Below, piece after piece: positions 11,605 to 23,745 of a stretch of DNA of 64,000 nt (position 1 is its first letter; every line of letters begins with the position of its first letter). A program made the position numbers and the translations under genes. The DNA lies in contig CM077824.1 in NCBI GenBank assembly GCA_039720395.1, positions 14,777,198-14,841,197 on the forward strand, written 5' to 3'. The notes under the pieces are model-generated. The model saw nothing but the letters and a program-made list of their open reading frames with translations. It made no database searches and had not been told where the DNA came from. Source of the DNA: Liquidambar formosana. Its lineage: Eukaryota; Streptophyta; Magnoliopsida; Saxifragales; Altingiaceae.

Positions 11605-12639
11605 CCCCCTATGCTTCAGCACAAGGGGAGCGACTTTATGCCTAAAAACCTAAGTGTTTGAGAGAGAATAAGAAAAAGAGACTTGAAGGAGAGCTGGAGT
11701 TCTTGTTGTAGCTTTGGAGAATATTGATTGAAGACATCCACAAGAGCAAGAGGGAGTTCATACAGCAGCAAGGAAGGCTCTTCCTAAGGTATTCTTCTTT
11801 TCTGTTTAAGCTTAAACAAAGGTATCATGTAGGATAGCTCTATTGCATGTAATGCTTGTAATTTCTACCATGAATTGAAGTTTCTATTAGTTAATACATG
11901 TGATATTGATGATATTCATGATAAGTTTGGCATGCTTTAGAGTTAGTTCATAGGTTCCAATGCATAGTCATGATTCTTGTGTTTCTGTTGTCCTTGTTCT
12001 AGGATAGTGATATTGCATGTTAGAGTTTGGTTTCTTATCATGTTTTATTGCTTTAGTTAATTAATATGCATGTTTTAGGTTCTGTTTAGTTTTATTTTAG
12101 CATGTTTAGAGTTGGTTTTGTATGTTTTTAAGCATATTTGTGAGTTTAGGGTTTTAGAGTCCTTGTTTTGTGTTAGTTTTTATACAGCATGTTAAAGTAG
12201 GTCTTTTCATTGGTTTTTCTTCATGTTTGCTGTATATGTTTTTCATATGGAGTAAATATGATATTTTTGCATGCATGTTAGTTGATTTCTAGGGTTTTAT
12301 GCATAATATGGTTCTAGGATTGTGTTAGGGCTTATGAAAGTTTGCTGTTTTTGCTGTTAGCATGCTTAGTGGATGATTTTAGGCCATAATACTATTCTGT
12401 CCAGATTTGCATGTTAGTATTTTTGCATGGTTTTGAGCACGTGTAAGGGTGCAAATAGGTGTGGTATTTGTCCTATGGCAAATAGGGCTGCCAATGCATG
12501 AAATGGCTAATGCTTGGAGCTATTGCGCTCAGGTAAGCGGGTATGAAGGTGCTCCAATTCACCTCTCTCCCTTAACTCTTTCCCTTCTCCCTCTTTAGGG
12601 TTAATTTTTAATACAAGTCTATTGTTTAAATCTAGGGTT

Positions 12640-14015
12640 TCCTTAACCAACAAAATTATGTTTTTATCAAGGTTTCCATTTTATGGAATTTTCTTAATTT
12701 CAAACTTGGTTTATCTATCATATTCAACTCTTTTGATCAAATAAGGAAACCTAGGGTTTTAACCATAGGTTTGTATTAAGTCTTAACCCTAGTTCTAATC
12801 GAACTACGTGGACTTTGATCCATGTATTTTGTTGCATGGTACGTAGGCGCTCTTCGTGAGGCTCAAGTCCATTCTAGGATCCAAGCATCCTAGGTTTCTT
12901 TTTGTTTTGTTTTCTTTTTCTTTATTTTCTATTTTTATGTGCTTATTATGCATGGATGGATGAATGAAATATATGATATGCATGCAATCCTTGTGATGAT
13001 ATACTCGCTAATTTTTGTATGGAAAGATCTTGATTTAGCCCAAATGAACTGAGAGACCGAAAGGGTGACATGGGTGCCTATAGGCTTTGCCTAGAACCTT
13101 CCCATGTCATAACTTAGCCTCCGAATCCCCGATTTCTTTGGTTTCTAGAAGATTGGTTTTTGCCTTCCTTTTTTATGGAGTCATTCAAATTGTTTTCCTA
13201 AAACAAACTGTTTTTAGGGTTTTTCTTGTTTCCCTTAAAAAATAAGGTGGCGACTCCTTTTTCTTTTTCAAACCTAACCGATCTTTTTTCGTCAATCCCT
13301 CGTGGGCCCAATTTCCGGGGTTCACAATATGGTGTTTATCAAAGGTTTCCTTTATTGCTAAAATTCTGGTTTTCTATCAAAGTTTTCCTCTTGCGGAAGT
13401 TTTCGACTTAAGACTAAATCAATATATTTTCAAATGAGGAAACCTAGGGTATTTATCATAGGTTTGTATTAGGTTGTAACCTTATTCTTTTCGAACTACG
13501 TGGACTTTGATCCATGTATTTCGCTGCATGGTACATAGGCGCTCTTCGTGAGGCTCAAGTCCGTTCTAAGATCCAAGTATCCTAGGCTTTTTCTCTTCTT
13601 TTCTTTTCTTTTTGTTTAAGTTTTATTTGAATGATTGTGTATGGATGTTTGGATGGAATATATGATATGCATGCTGCCTTGTGATGATATATGATGATAT
13701 TTGAGTGAAAAAGATCTTAAGTTAGCCCAATTAAATTAAGAGACCAACTCAAGTGATGTGGGTGCCTATGGGCTTTTGCCCAGAACCTTCCCACGTCGTA
13801 ACTTAGCCCCCGAATCCAATTTCCTGGTTTCAAAGACTTTGCTTTTCCTTTAATGGAGTCATGTGGTTTTAAAAATAAAACATTTTTGTGGTTTTCCTCT
13901 TTTCCCTAAAAAATGAGGTGGCGACTCTTTTTTGTTTGTTGTCTTTCACCCATCCCATATATACTAATTTTGTTTTCCGCCAGATCCTTGTGGGCCGCGC
14001 TTTTTCGTGGGTTCA
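12640..14015. repeat. Diverged tandem duplication, period about 692 bp
   Basis: GAACTACGTGGACTTTGATC occurs at 12801 and 13493. The matching blocks continue through the TAGGCGCTCTTCGTGAGGCT segment, the GGTGCCTA block and the GGTGGCGACTC block, at roughly 80% identity by eye. The duplication lies wholly within the LTR-like region. Confidence 0.88.
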
Positions 14016-14020
14016 CACAC

Positions 14021-16380
14021 TGCACACCACAAACTAGCAGCAAAGCCATTCCACGAAGAAATAGAACCTTCAGCAATTGTGATATAGATCCTGCAATTTG
14101 CACCTTCAAAGAATGAAGAGATTTCATAGGTCATGGTAGATTATTTCAAAGGTTATTAATTAAAATTGATTTAGTTCATCACCGAACACAAATCAGCTTC
14201 CATCATATGCATCCATAATCAAATCATGCAATTGTGTCATGCCTACTTCATGGTGATCTTAGATTTACTGAATGTTCTTTTTGTCCTAATGGTAAATTAA
14301 ATGCAGAAAACAAGCACATAACTGGTTTTGAACTACAGGGTGTGTAAATAATTTAAGTAATGCAGTAAATGGGATCGATTAGGAGTGTGTGTAACTATGT
14401 ATGTGTTTACAACCAGCCACTAAATCAACAAATACCAAGTATTGGACATACGTACGTAATATACAAATTATAAAGAATTTAGTAATGGTAAAGAAAGAAC
14501 CATGAACCATCACGAAGCTAACAAGACCACTAACAACTCATTAAATTTTGAAAGCCTCAAGAAATAACAATCGATATATCTACAAGTTGCTTGCATAGGT
14601 ACATAATACACAAAAGGCTGAATTTCATCTTTGATCCATCATGGGCCCTTCTATGCATGTTTTTATTCATCTGAGAAAGAACAATTGAATATATAGTAAT
14701 AGGATAAACTTAAAACCAAATGATCTAAACTTGATCCTGAAGAATAACACCAAGAGTTCCTTTCATTAGGCTATTTATGAAAGCTTTGCATAAATCACAC
14801 TTATGAAGATTTCATCTAAAGAGTTGAAGACAGAGTGCAAGCTTAATTAGGCCACTTATGCAGAGATTTAGATTCCAAACCCAGCCTCCCCTTTTCCGTG
14901 TTTCCAAATTTCTATACTTCTCCTAAATCAAAGTAATCTAAGATAAAAATCGAATTTACCTGAACCATTCAAATTCAAGACACATCAAAGAAGCTTTATC
15001 ATTTTCCCACTAATAAAAAATTAATAAACAGATAAAATAAAATTGAAAATAAAAAATAAGCCTCAGATAGCCGGTCTACATTTGACATCATAGAAATATT
15101 TAGATGGTAATTCCAACTCAAGCAAGAACAATCCTCATTAGCTTCCCCACCCCCCCCCCCCCCCCCCCCCCCCCCCCAAACAAAACAAAAAAAAGAATAA
15201 CCAAAACATATCAGTTGAAAAAAAAAAAAAATACACAATCCCTATGAGCTTTTTCATGGCTAATCCAAGAGACCAGGATCATTGTTTTTTATTTTATTTT
15301 ATTTTATTTTTAAGGGGCAAAACTGAACTGGTATGATGGTATCCTAAAATTCTAGTTGAGGAAAAAAAAATTTACAAAGGGCAACTAAACATTTTCCTAC
15401 ATATAAAGTGAAATTAATTAAACAAGGTTAACATTTAGCATAATTTTATATATGTATATATACATACATGTTCACTACATCAACAAATATACACAATCCC
15501 TAAAACCCATATAAGATCAGTGATTAAAGCCCTAAAAAAATTGAAGCACTTAATTTGCAAAACCGTAAATAAAAATTAAAAAAAAAAAAGAAAAAAGAAG
15601 GAAAACGATAAGAAGTTTTGGAACCTAAAAGGTAGAAAAAGGAACTCACTTTCTGCTTGTAGATATTGCAGTAGATGTTAACAAGAAATCATTGTTCAGC
15701 AGTGCAAAGATGTTATGACTTAAAAAACCATCTGTTCTATTTTAAGTTTCCAAACAAAAGTTAAGAGTGCAGTTCCTTTTCTCACCAATCAAACACAATG
15801 AAAACAGTATTTTGTGAGAAATAAAGGGGAAAATGATAGAAAATAAGAAGAAAATGAAAACAAAACAGGGGAAAATAGAGGAAATCCAACCTATACGGAC
15901 GAAACTGTAGCTCCTGCGTCGACGATACCATAGCCCGTAAAAAAGCAGCCTCCGATCGCAAAGCTTGTGATTCCTGGTGAGAAAGATCTGAGAATGAGGA
16001 TTTACACATGAAAAACCCTAAAAATTGAATCCTAAATCTTGAAACCCTAAAAATTGAATCATAGAATCCCTACAAATTTACACACCTGACAAAGACACGA
16101 AGAGAAATTTCATTGCAAAATAAACAAACAAAAGAGAAAACCACAACTTCACTCACCTGGCTATGGAGATAACGATGATAGCAAGGGAAAAAGGTGAGGG
16201 CCGCCTTGGATGATGGCAACGGTGAGGGAGGCGTTGGGTGACGGCAATAGTGATGGTGGCTTTGAGTGATGACGATGGTGAGGGTGAGGGTTGTGATGAC
16301 TGATGAGTGAGGGCTCTGTGCCGAAGGATGGAGATCGGAGATCAGAGAGAGAGAGACTGAGAGAGTGAAAAAAATATATA
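14021..16380 (-). pseudogene. Exon fragments of an unidentified gene inside the second CACTA element
   Basis: Minus-strand blocks with canonical splice signals are as follows. A leader ends at 16157 (CCAG|GTGAGT). A block with ATG at 16009 ends at 15891 (TATAG|GTTGGA) and begins MCKSSFSDLSHQES. A block at 15731-15650 has acceptor ACAG and donor AAA|GTGAGT. A block ends at 14960 (TTCAG|GTAAAT). A last open block lies near 14120-14030, just before the junction with the LTR-like sequence. I do not recognise the protein. The pattern of several good splice sites with short open exons fits transduplicated host gene pieces. Joint reading frame and transcription are unproven. Confidence 0.4.
15148..15177. 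repeat. Poly-C tract
   Basis: A run of about 28 C residues follows CTTCCCCA. Length in the assembly may be unreliable. Confidence 0.9.
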
Positions 16381-16650
16381 TATAGCTTGTCTTAAAAGGG
16401 ATCGTGGAGGTGACACGGGAAGAAGGCTTTTAGAGAGTGAATTGATTACCGGTTTTTTAAAACTAGTCATTTTTTACTATACCTTTTTTAAAAACCAGTC
16501 ATCTTTATGTTTTCAAAGATGACTGTTTTAAGTTTCATGTTAAATACTAGTCATCTTTTCATCATAAAAATCAAAGGATGACTGGTTTTTAAAAAACAGT
16601 CATCTTTTTAAATTCTAAAAGCGTCATCTATCAACCTTTTTCTTATAGTG

Positions 16651-16912
16651 AGAGATAATTCTATTTGACGACTATTTCTCAACATAAATATCATAAAGAG
16701 AGATATAGTAGTCATTTTATAGCATATTTATAGTTAATTGGTTACAAGTTGACAACAATATCCTTTTTTTGGTATTAAATTGGAAAATGATTACTAAAAA
16801 GTAATTTTTTAAAAAAAATTGATTTCCAGAGCTTTTAGTTTCCAATTCCCACTTCACAAAATAATAGCACAGTGCACCCATTAGAGATAAATCATGGCTC
16901 CGCCCCTGTTTT
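16651..16912. other. AT-rich spacer with a hAT-like terminus
   Basis: No gene is seen. ATGGCTCCGCCCCTG at about 16896-16910 is, on the minus strand, the CAGGGGCGGAGCC terminus common to many plant hAT non-autonomous elements. Its partner was not found. Copy A1 of the duplicated segment begins directly after it. Confidence 0.5.
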
Positions 16913-17455
16913 CTACCATAAAAGAAAATGGGAATATTAGATTGGTTGGGCTACGAGAAAATAATTGTAGTTAATGGTCATTTTTAATTAAGTTAGTAGT
17001 CATTTACTAAGAAGTTTATAAGAAATGGCACTAAACCATAATTATTTTTCCATAGCGTGATCCAAAGGAAAAGACAATAAAGGAAATTTTAATTGGCTCC
17101 ACCTTGAATCAACCAATTGGAATTTTGATGCTCTACGTAATATCTCATAACTCTCAGTCAACAAGAAAATATCAATTATGGAGTTCGCAGAAGGTCGATC
17201 CTTACTCCTTAGTGCCAATTCCTCCATATAGTATAGTATGTGTATACAAATAATATAAGATTATGATTTGGAGACACAATTTTTTACACTGATAAAAGTG
17301 AATAAAAAAAATGACTAACATGATAATGGTATCAATGAATCTTGTGAGATTCGATGGTTTTTTAAAAATCATGGAAAAAGAAATCACGTCTCCTAATCTA
17401 GTAAACGTGACCCATATTTACATATATACATATATATAAATATATATAAATACTC

Positions 17456-17622
17456 CTGATCAGGTCAACACGTGTTGATGTAAAGTTATATCAGTACCAC
17501 ACATGGGGTAATTATACTCCTTACATTGGCCCAATGTACCTCATAACCTACTAATGCATGAGGTATAAACTATAATGCGGGTATTGATACAAGTTATATC
17601 AGCACATGCTCACCTAATCATC
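17456..17622. mobile_element. Small inverted-repeat MITE, about 167 bp
   Basis: The termini TGATCAGGTCAACACGTG and, on the complement, TGATTAGGTGAGCATGTG form imperfect inverted repeats of about 40 bp. Other copies lie at 54194-54359 and 27055-27216. Confidence 0.65.
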
Positions 17623-17635
17623 ATTCTATATATAC

Positions 17636-18128
17636 TAGATATAGTACACATGCATTGCACGTGAATATTTTTAAATAATATTAGTTATACAAAATAATAA
17701 ATACATAAACGATTTTATATTTTTTTCATAAAAGATAAAGTTTAAAATTCAAAAGTACATTTTTTTTTAATATCAAAATTGTCAATGAAAGATTAAAAAC
17801 TCTTTAAATATACATTAAAAAAAATTTTTTCTTCATAAAATGGAATATTTTAAGAGTTTATATTCATATATATTATCATGCAACTTGATAGTTACTCTAA
17901 GAAAAAGAATTTGAGTAAGAATCTAACTTTAATTTGTTAAGAGTTTGAGTTAAAATATAACTTTCACTTGTTACCAAATTATAAGAATGTTTACTATGCG
18001 TTTCAATTATAGGAAGGGCAGATATGTATTTTTCAAAAAAGAAAATAAGGGTATATTGGTCGTTCAAAAGTGTTTCTAAGATTCAGCCTTTTATAAGTAG
18101 TATAGATATAGATATAGATATAGATATA
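17636..18128. mobile_element. About 490-bp AT-rich insert specific to copy A1
   Basis: Copy A2 reads straight across this point (54365). The insert begins TATATACTAGATATAGTACA and ends in a TATAGA hexanucleotide repeat (about 18100-18135). It could be a short Helitron-like or other non-autonomous element; I see no decisive termini. Confidence 0.45.
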
Positions 18129-18528
18129 GATATAAGAAGAAAGATTTATTAAGGGCTTGTTTGGACGTCCAGTTCGAAATTAAAGAATTTGAGAACTTTT
18201 ACATAGTTTTGAAGGTATAAATCCAATACCTTGAATTGACAAATTCAAGAAGATTATGGTCATTATCACAAATAAAAGTAAAAATTCAAAATAGAGGCAT
18301 TTCATAAATTTATAAGAATTGATCATTTAGCATCAAATACAGTGATTACTCCAAGTAATACTTTTTAAAATATTCCAATTCAAGGTGTTAGATTTGAGCC
18401 TTTAATTTTATATAAAATTTTTCAAATTGTTTAATTTTGAATTGGACACCCATGCAGACCCTTAGATATTTAAAATATCAAACTTTTCATAATGACTTTG
18501 GGATTATTCCAGTCAAATTATTCTAGGG

Positions 18529-18864
18529 GTGTGGCCCATTGTATTCAGTCATTCCACATTCGAGTCCTTGGAACTGATCGATACGTCGTATGTTGCCATT
18601 GGGGAGGCCCACAACAAGTATGGGTCGGACTTTTTCTTGGAAGAAAACGCTTCTCTCTCTTGGAATGTTGTGGCCAAAATTTTTGATGGTGAAGTCAACG
18701 GCAATGTGGAAATTCCACAGGCGAATAACAAGTATGGTGATGAATACTTGGAAGTGAAGCTTACGGTGAAAGATATGGCATTTGATTGGAGGAAGATTTT
18801 TGATGGACACTTTGTTTGGTGCTCATCCTCAATTGGACACGCCTGGTTTTCGATTTTAGATTAA
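18529..18864 (+). pseudogene. Conserved open fragment of unknown family (A1 copy)
   Basis: The 111-codon open frame starts with GTG, not ATG, so it looks like an exon or relic. It contains two NKYG motifs spaced about 45 residues apart (GEAHNKYGSDFF and QANNKYGDEYLEV). The A2 counterpart at 54729-55046 is also open and differs mostly by substitutions. Relative to A2, about 160 bp are missing here near 18800, which gives a different C-terminus. I do not recognise the family. Confidence 0.35.
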
Positions 18865-19180
18865 TATAATGTGTTTTTTTTTTGACATCACATTATTCAC
18901 TAAACTGAAAAAACAAATGAGTACTACTATTTAACGCCTGTATTCTCTCACCCCACCCATATATGGCAGTTTTTACTTTTCTTGTATTGGGCCTACATGA
19001 TAGCTTCATTTATTTAGTTTTGTCTCCCTGGCTCTCATTACAATTTTGATGCTCTATAATAATTGTCTGCAATCTGGATTGTGCAGAATGTTCATTGGCA
19101 TGTTGGAAATTAGCAATCCATGTCACCAAAAATGTATCATAAAAATTAAAAGATATACAAATGGCCTTCTCTTTTGGTTA

Positions 19181-19640
19181 ATAAATCCCCAACCCCCACT
19201 AGCACAACCCACCACCACTAATCACAACCTCCTCCCACCCATGTCAATATTGTCACTCATGCATAATCACTATCACCTAACATGACCAACCACTTATCAT
19301 CTACCACTCTTACCACTACTGGCCATTATAACCATAATGACCACTGCTACTTCAACTGCTTATCAACAACGCAACCATTAATTATTATTATCCACCCACT
19401 ACCATTACCCCAATCACTAGTACCCAACTCATCACCACCACCACTTATCATCTACACCCACCAATTCACCACCCTTACTACCACCACTGTAACCACAATG
19501 ACCACCATTAGTACCTCCACTAATCACTAACTATTCATCTTCATCTACTCACATACCAACTAACATAACCACTACCACAACCACCACCACCACCCCCAAC
19601 CTATTACTACCAAGCACCCATCCTTACACTAATTATTACC
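19181..19640. repeat. CAC/ACC-rich low-complexity tract
   Basis: Imperfect CCACCACTA, ATCACC and ACCATTA words dominate and are shared with A2 at about 55690-56140. Open frames here are composition artefacts rich in Thr, His and Pro. Confidence 0.8.
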
Positions 19641-20440
19641 CACTGCTTACCATTACCATTAGGAGTGCCATTTATCTCGTACAAACTAAGAGTTGATCGA
19701 AATGAAATTAACCTCTTGAATTGGTTTGGTTCAGATCTTGAACTACCTCAATTCAGTTCTTAATTTGTACACAGAACTTCATTTGCATTTTTTGACTGAG
19801 TATGGAAATGTATGCTAAAACTTTTTTTTTTTTTTTTTTTTGCTTCCTACTTTGTTGCCGTAAACACGAAGCAGATTTTTAAGGGTTGTTTGGTTGCTAA
19901 ATGTGAATCAAATAGTTGTGTGCTTTTGCATATAAATCTTGTGAACAAATCTATTATTGCAATTTGCAAATGAGAAAATTCAAGAAGTTGGCAATCATCA
20001 TCCCAATTGAGTCAGAATTTTACAGATTTCTAAAAATTGATTTTGTACCACAAATTTTGGTGATGATTCTAACTTTTTAAATGACCTAAATCAATATGGC
20101 AGGATTTGTACCTTCAATGGCATGTAAATTAATTATACTGAATCTAATCAATTTTCATGGGACAACCAACCAGGCCCTTTGTACCTATTTATTTTTCATT
20201 TATTTTGTTATTACATAGAATTGAACCACATTGTTTGTTGTAAAGTGGCCGCAAGTTTTCTTCTTTCCTTCCTTCCTTCTATTTGGCGGGTGGAGAGGGA
20301 AAAGCCTATGAAAACGTCATGCAAAATCTGTGGGTCGAAGCCCCTATCTAATGACCTATGTCAGCTCTATAAAGCCCACCTCTACGGCTCTACTTACTTG
20401 CCCTTGGAACGTCCATCTATATTTAAGCTAACCCAATATT

Positions 20441-20615
20441 TTATTTTATTTTTGTCAAACGAGAGGTAACTCGAGTCATTAGGCCCAGATTAATACTCTC
20501 ATAATGCACAAACCATTTGCAAGTTCATGCATCTGGGAATGAGGGAGTAGATATTCGAACTTAGAACTTACGGTTTTTGAACTACAATCTTTTACCATCT
20601 AACCTACCCTCACGC
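20441..20615 (-). mobile_element. tRNA-derived SINE, about 175 bp
   Basis: On the minus strand the sequence starts near GCGTGAGGGTAGGTTAGATGG, with an A-box-like TAGATGGTAAAAG and a B-box-like AGTTCGAATATC. It ends ACCTCTCGTTTGACAAAAAT followed by an A/T-rich tail, a 3' end typical of plant SINEs. The surrounding 20313-20660 is absent from A2, so insertion followed duplication. Target duplications were not clear. Confidence 0.6.
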
Positions 20616-21548
20616 ATTTATTTATTTATTTTTTTGATTCCTATAGAAATCTCACTTGGGTCAATGGGCTAGCTAGAGAATGGGGATTTGAGATATGAGC
20701 CTTAACCCTTTACCGAAAGACATCCTCCATACTCAATGTCCCAAAGGATTCAAAAATTGTAGTAATTTATTATATCGAAACTAGGATATTTTTGGCGCGA
20801 TTGAATGGAAGTGATGAAGTAATATAATATTTAGGCTGCTTATGGCCCGTTTGTGTGTTCAAATAGAGATTAAATAATTTAAAATATTTTATATAGTATT
20901 GAAAGTACATATCCATTACGTTGAATTAGCTATCATCATAAATAAGAATTCAAATTCAAAATAGAGGCAATTCATGATTTCTAAAAATTAATCTTATAAT
21001 ATTAACTATAGTAATGACTTCAACTTTTTAAAATTGTTTAATTCAAAGTGATAGATATATGCCTTCAATAGTATGTAAAAATATATTGAATTGTTTAATT
21101 TCTCTTTGGACACTCAAATAGATATTATTTAAAAAAAAATGGGCAAAAAGAAGCCTCATATTGATTAGATATGAGTTTCCATATAGATAATTAAGGCATC
21201 ATTACATTCTCAAAGATTAGGTTATTTTGTAATGCCTGTGTGCTTGAACCCTGCCTTGGTCCGTCTACTTTATGCGTGTGTTTAGGTTATGTAATTTATT
21301 TTATTTTTTTAGAAAGGGAACAAATAGGCAAAAAGAAGTCCTATATTGGTTTGATATGACTATGCATATATGTACGTATTTGAGGCACCATCACCTCCTC
21401 AAAAGTTGGACCATTTTCAAGTATGTCCTTGGACTCTACGTTAGTCTTACCACTCTAAATGTATGTGATCTAGATTTTCTTAACTTGGAAAGAAAAATTA
21501 TAATAGATGTGTACTGTTTAAAGGAATCAAGTGAAGTGTAGTTCAAGT

Positions 21549-22016
21549 GAAGGGTCTTCGTGGCTCGGTTTGGTTTAATTTTAGAGCAAATTTTACTAAA
21601 CCAAAACCAAACCATATTATTTAAAAACCAAACCAAACCAAATTGAAAAATATTGATTTGGTTCAGTTTTTTCCTATCAAGTAGTAACAAATCATGGATA
21701 ATTGGATACACATAATAAAATGGAAAAATTGACAATCCAAATTAAAAATAAGAAAAAATTTAGTAATAGCATTAAAGATTGTTAACCAAAAAAAGTATTA
21801 AACATTGTATCAAAATGGAAATATATTAAAATAGGAAGTTTACATATTGAAGTTTAATATATAATAAACATATATTATATACACTTTGGTTTTTTTGGTT
21901 TGGTTAAAATCAAACCAAATGAAAGAAAAACTGAACCAAACCGACTGATTTGATTTGATTATATTTGATTCGGTTCTTGATTTTAACTTAAATCATGAAC
22001 ACCCTTGTTCAAATAG
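21549..22016. mobile_element. hAT-type MITE rich in AACCAAACC motifs (A1 copy)
   Basis: Inverted termini near AAGGGTCTTCGTGG and the complement of TGAACACCCTT are flanked by an 8-bp target duplication, GTTCAAGT on the left and GTTCAAAT on the right. The A2 copy at 61764-62216 has matching duplications. The insertion therefore predates the segmental duplication. Confidence 0.75.
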
Positions 22017-22577
22017 ATTATTGGACTCAGAGAGGTGTCTTTAGCTCGGGAGTGTGTATCCTTTCCATATGAACACATAATTAAGAATTGACCTCCCTTG
22101 CTGAGTCACTGGAAAACTCTCATCTTTGGACTTGAGCTATCATCTCTTTCTTTTTTTTTCTTTTCCACATCATTGCAACTTTATTTTCTTCAAAACCCGG
22201 CTTTGTAATGTACAGTTTATTGCCTTAAATTTTGAGAGTTGAAAGAGTTAAAACAAACAAACAAAAAAAAAAAGGGGGGGGGGAAAATTAGTCAGAAGTC
22301 CACTTCCGATGTTTTGTAAAGTCATAAGTCCTACCAAAAACAAATCCAGTTAAGTAAGGAAACGTTACCGTTTAAGCAATTTATTGCACTAATTTGTTCC
22401 ATGAATACCATCTTTATCCTTTCGCTGGAATGATAATTTAGCAAGTTGTTGACTTTTAATATCAAGAAAGATTCTCAATATGATTATGCCCCATAAATAA
22501 ATGTCTTAACCACACACAATAGATAGCGAATTTATTGCAGTGTAACTACCATACCAATTTCCATGTTAATTACAATA

Positions 22578-22578
22578 G

Positions 22579-22628
<50 letters not shown>
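22578..22628. repeat. (AT)n microsatellite
   Basis: About 24 AT repeats. The equivalent site in A2 (about 62870-62910) is an A-rich stretch without the repeat. Confidence 0.9.
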
Positions 22629-22630
<2 letters not shown>

Positions 22631-23514
22631 CATAGTGTCATGATCAATGTCATCAACGCACATATTCACATTGTACTTAAACCAATATCTCAAAACCCCC
22701 CACATAGATCAATCATGAATCATGTAACGGCACATGACTCAAAATGTAAGTGACTATTACAAACTCATGTCTTAAACGTACTCCAAGTAATTATTTTCAA
22801 ATTCATGTAACTATCTTTAATCTCATATAACTCATGTTACTATATATCTTCAACTTCAATCATATGGACTTGTCCCTAATAAAACATGTTACAGTATTAC
22901 TCTATGGAACTAATAAAACATGTAATATATAGTTTCATTTTATGCAAGTCTTCTAATTTAAAACATGTAATAGTTTCATTCTATAGAGATAATGGCAGTA
23001 ATGGATGTGTCGGTTATGGGAAAACAAGATTTCCTAAGATTTGGGCGAGATTATCTCCGCCAATTATGGAATATCCATTGGTTATGGGAGAATAAAATTT
23101 GCCAAGATTTGGACGATATTATCTCTGCCGATTATGGAAAATCGACAAGTGCTTTGTTTTAATAATAGTGGACTTACGGCTATAATTGTTTTTCAATTAG
23201 ATTAAAGCCTGCATAAGTCTATCTATTAAGACTTGTGCCCAAATTCCCCCCCCCCCCCCCCCCCAAAAAAAAAAGGCCCGGGGAACAAAGTGCAATAAAG
23301 GAAAGAATTGAAGAAACTTGGTGCTTTTTAGTTTTAGTCCTCATTATTAAAATTAAATAAATAAATTCATTATGATATTTAGCTTGTTCTGTCACTAGTA
23401 CTACGTTGAAAGAAAATTGATTTTTTTAACCAAAATCTAATCTACGGAGGATTATCGCGAATGCAGTTTCGTCTATATTGTCGAGCTCTGCTGCTTATTC
23501 TTCTTTCTCTCTCA

Positions 23515-23549
<35 letters not shown>

Positions 23550-23745
23550 ACACACACATTTAACTAGAGATGAGCACGTCAATTTTTCTTAGTCCAATGT
23601 TGTGAGCTAGAGACAATAAATAAATGAAGGATACAAAGTCAAAAGCAATGCATGGGCACCGAAAGCTTATAGTATCCTTCTCTCAGCTCCGGAGATTCGG
23701 GATGACTGATCAAAGTGTATTTGTAAACTCTGAGGGGTAGTATTG

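Larger units (their letters stand above)
10868..14020 (+). mobile_element. LTR-like region of a Tat/Ogre-type Gypsy retrotransposon
   Basis: Signs of an LTR are a TATA box (11597-11604) in a promoter-like context, followed by T-rich leader sequence, then the block GGTGCCTATAGGCTTTGCC..CCTTCCC and GGTGGCGACTCC, which I associate with Tat/Athila-type elements. Two ends of the type GGGGTTCACA (about 13325) and GGGTTCACACA (about 14015) are present. No gag or pol reading frame is visible. The left boundary is hidden by the CACTA terminus at 10867 and I could not define a TG..CA pair with target duplication. It may be an LTR fragment or a solo LTR. Confidence 0.5.
14021..16650 (-). mobile_element. 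Second CACTA-type element, 5' end with captured gene exons
   Basis: The plus strand ends TAGTG at 16646-16650, giving a minus-strand terminus CACTATAAGAAAAAGG. Copies of GATGACTGGTTTTTAA and its complement crowd 16440-16620 as subterminal repeats. Both terminus and repeats differ from the element at 10867, so this is another family. No transposase is visible. The interior has exon-like blocks on the minus strand and is cut at about 14020 by the LTR-like sequence. The far end is not identified. Confidence 0.75.
16913..23745 (+). repeat. Segmental duplication, copy A1
   Basis: Nearly all of this segment aligns colinearly with 53630-63962, at roughly 90% identity by eye. Anchors are TTTTCTACCATAAAAG at about 16912 and 53633, the MITE at 17456 and 54194, the CAC-rich stretch at 19181 and 55690, the hAT MITE at 21549 and 61764, and the TATGGAATATCCATTGGTT stretch at about 23065 and 63305. 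A1 lacks the roughly 4-kb insert present in A2 and carries a roughly 490-bp insert (17636-18128) and a SINE. It contains no recognisable complete gene. Confidence 0.9.

Noticed and set aside
14999..15238. Open frame with a poly-Gly run on the minus strand
   Set aside because: Produced by the poly-C tract at 15148-15177.
19046..19530. Two overlapping open frames rich in Thr, His and Pro
   Set aside because: They follow the CAC/ACC low-complexity tract; the A2 copy does not keep the same frames.
20320..20345. Possible tRNA-like GGGTCGAAGCCCC
   Set aside because: No cloverleaf around it. The better tRNA-like boxes belong to the SINE on the minus strand at 20441-20615.
22535..22753. Open frame with alternating Tyr and Ile
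   Set aside because: Translation of an (AT)n microsatellite; the repeat is absent in A2.
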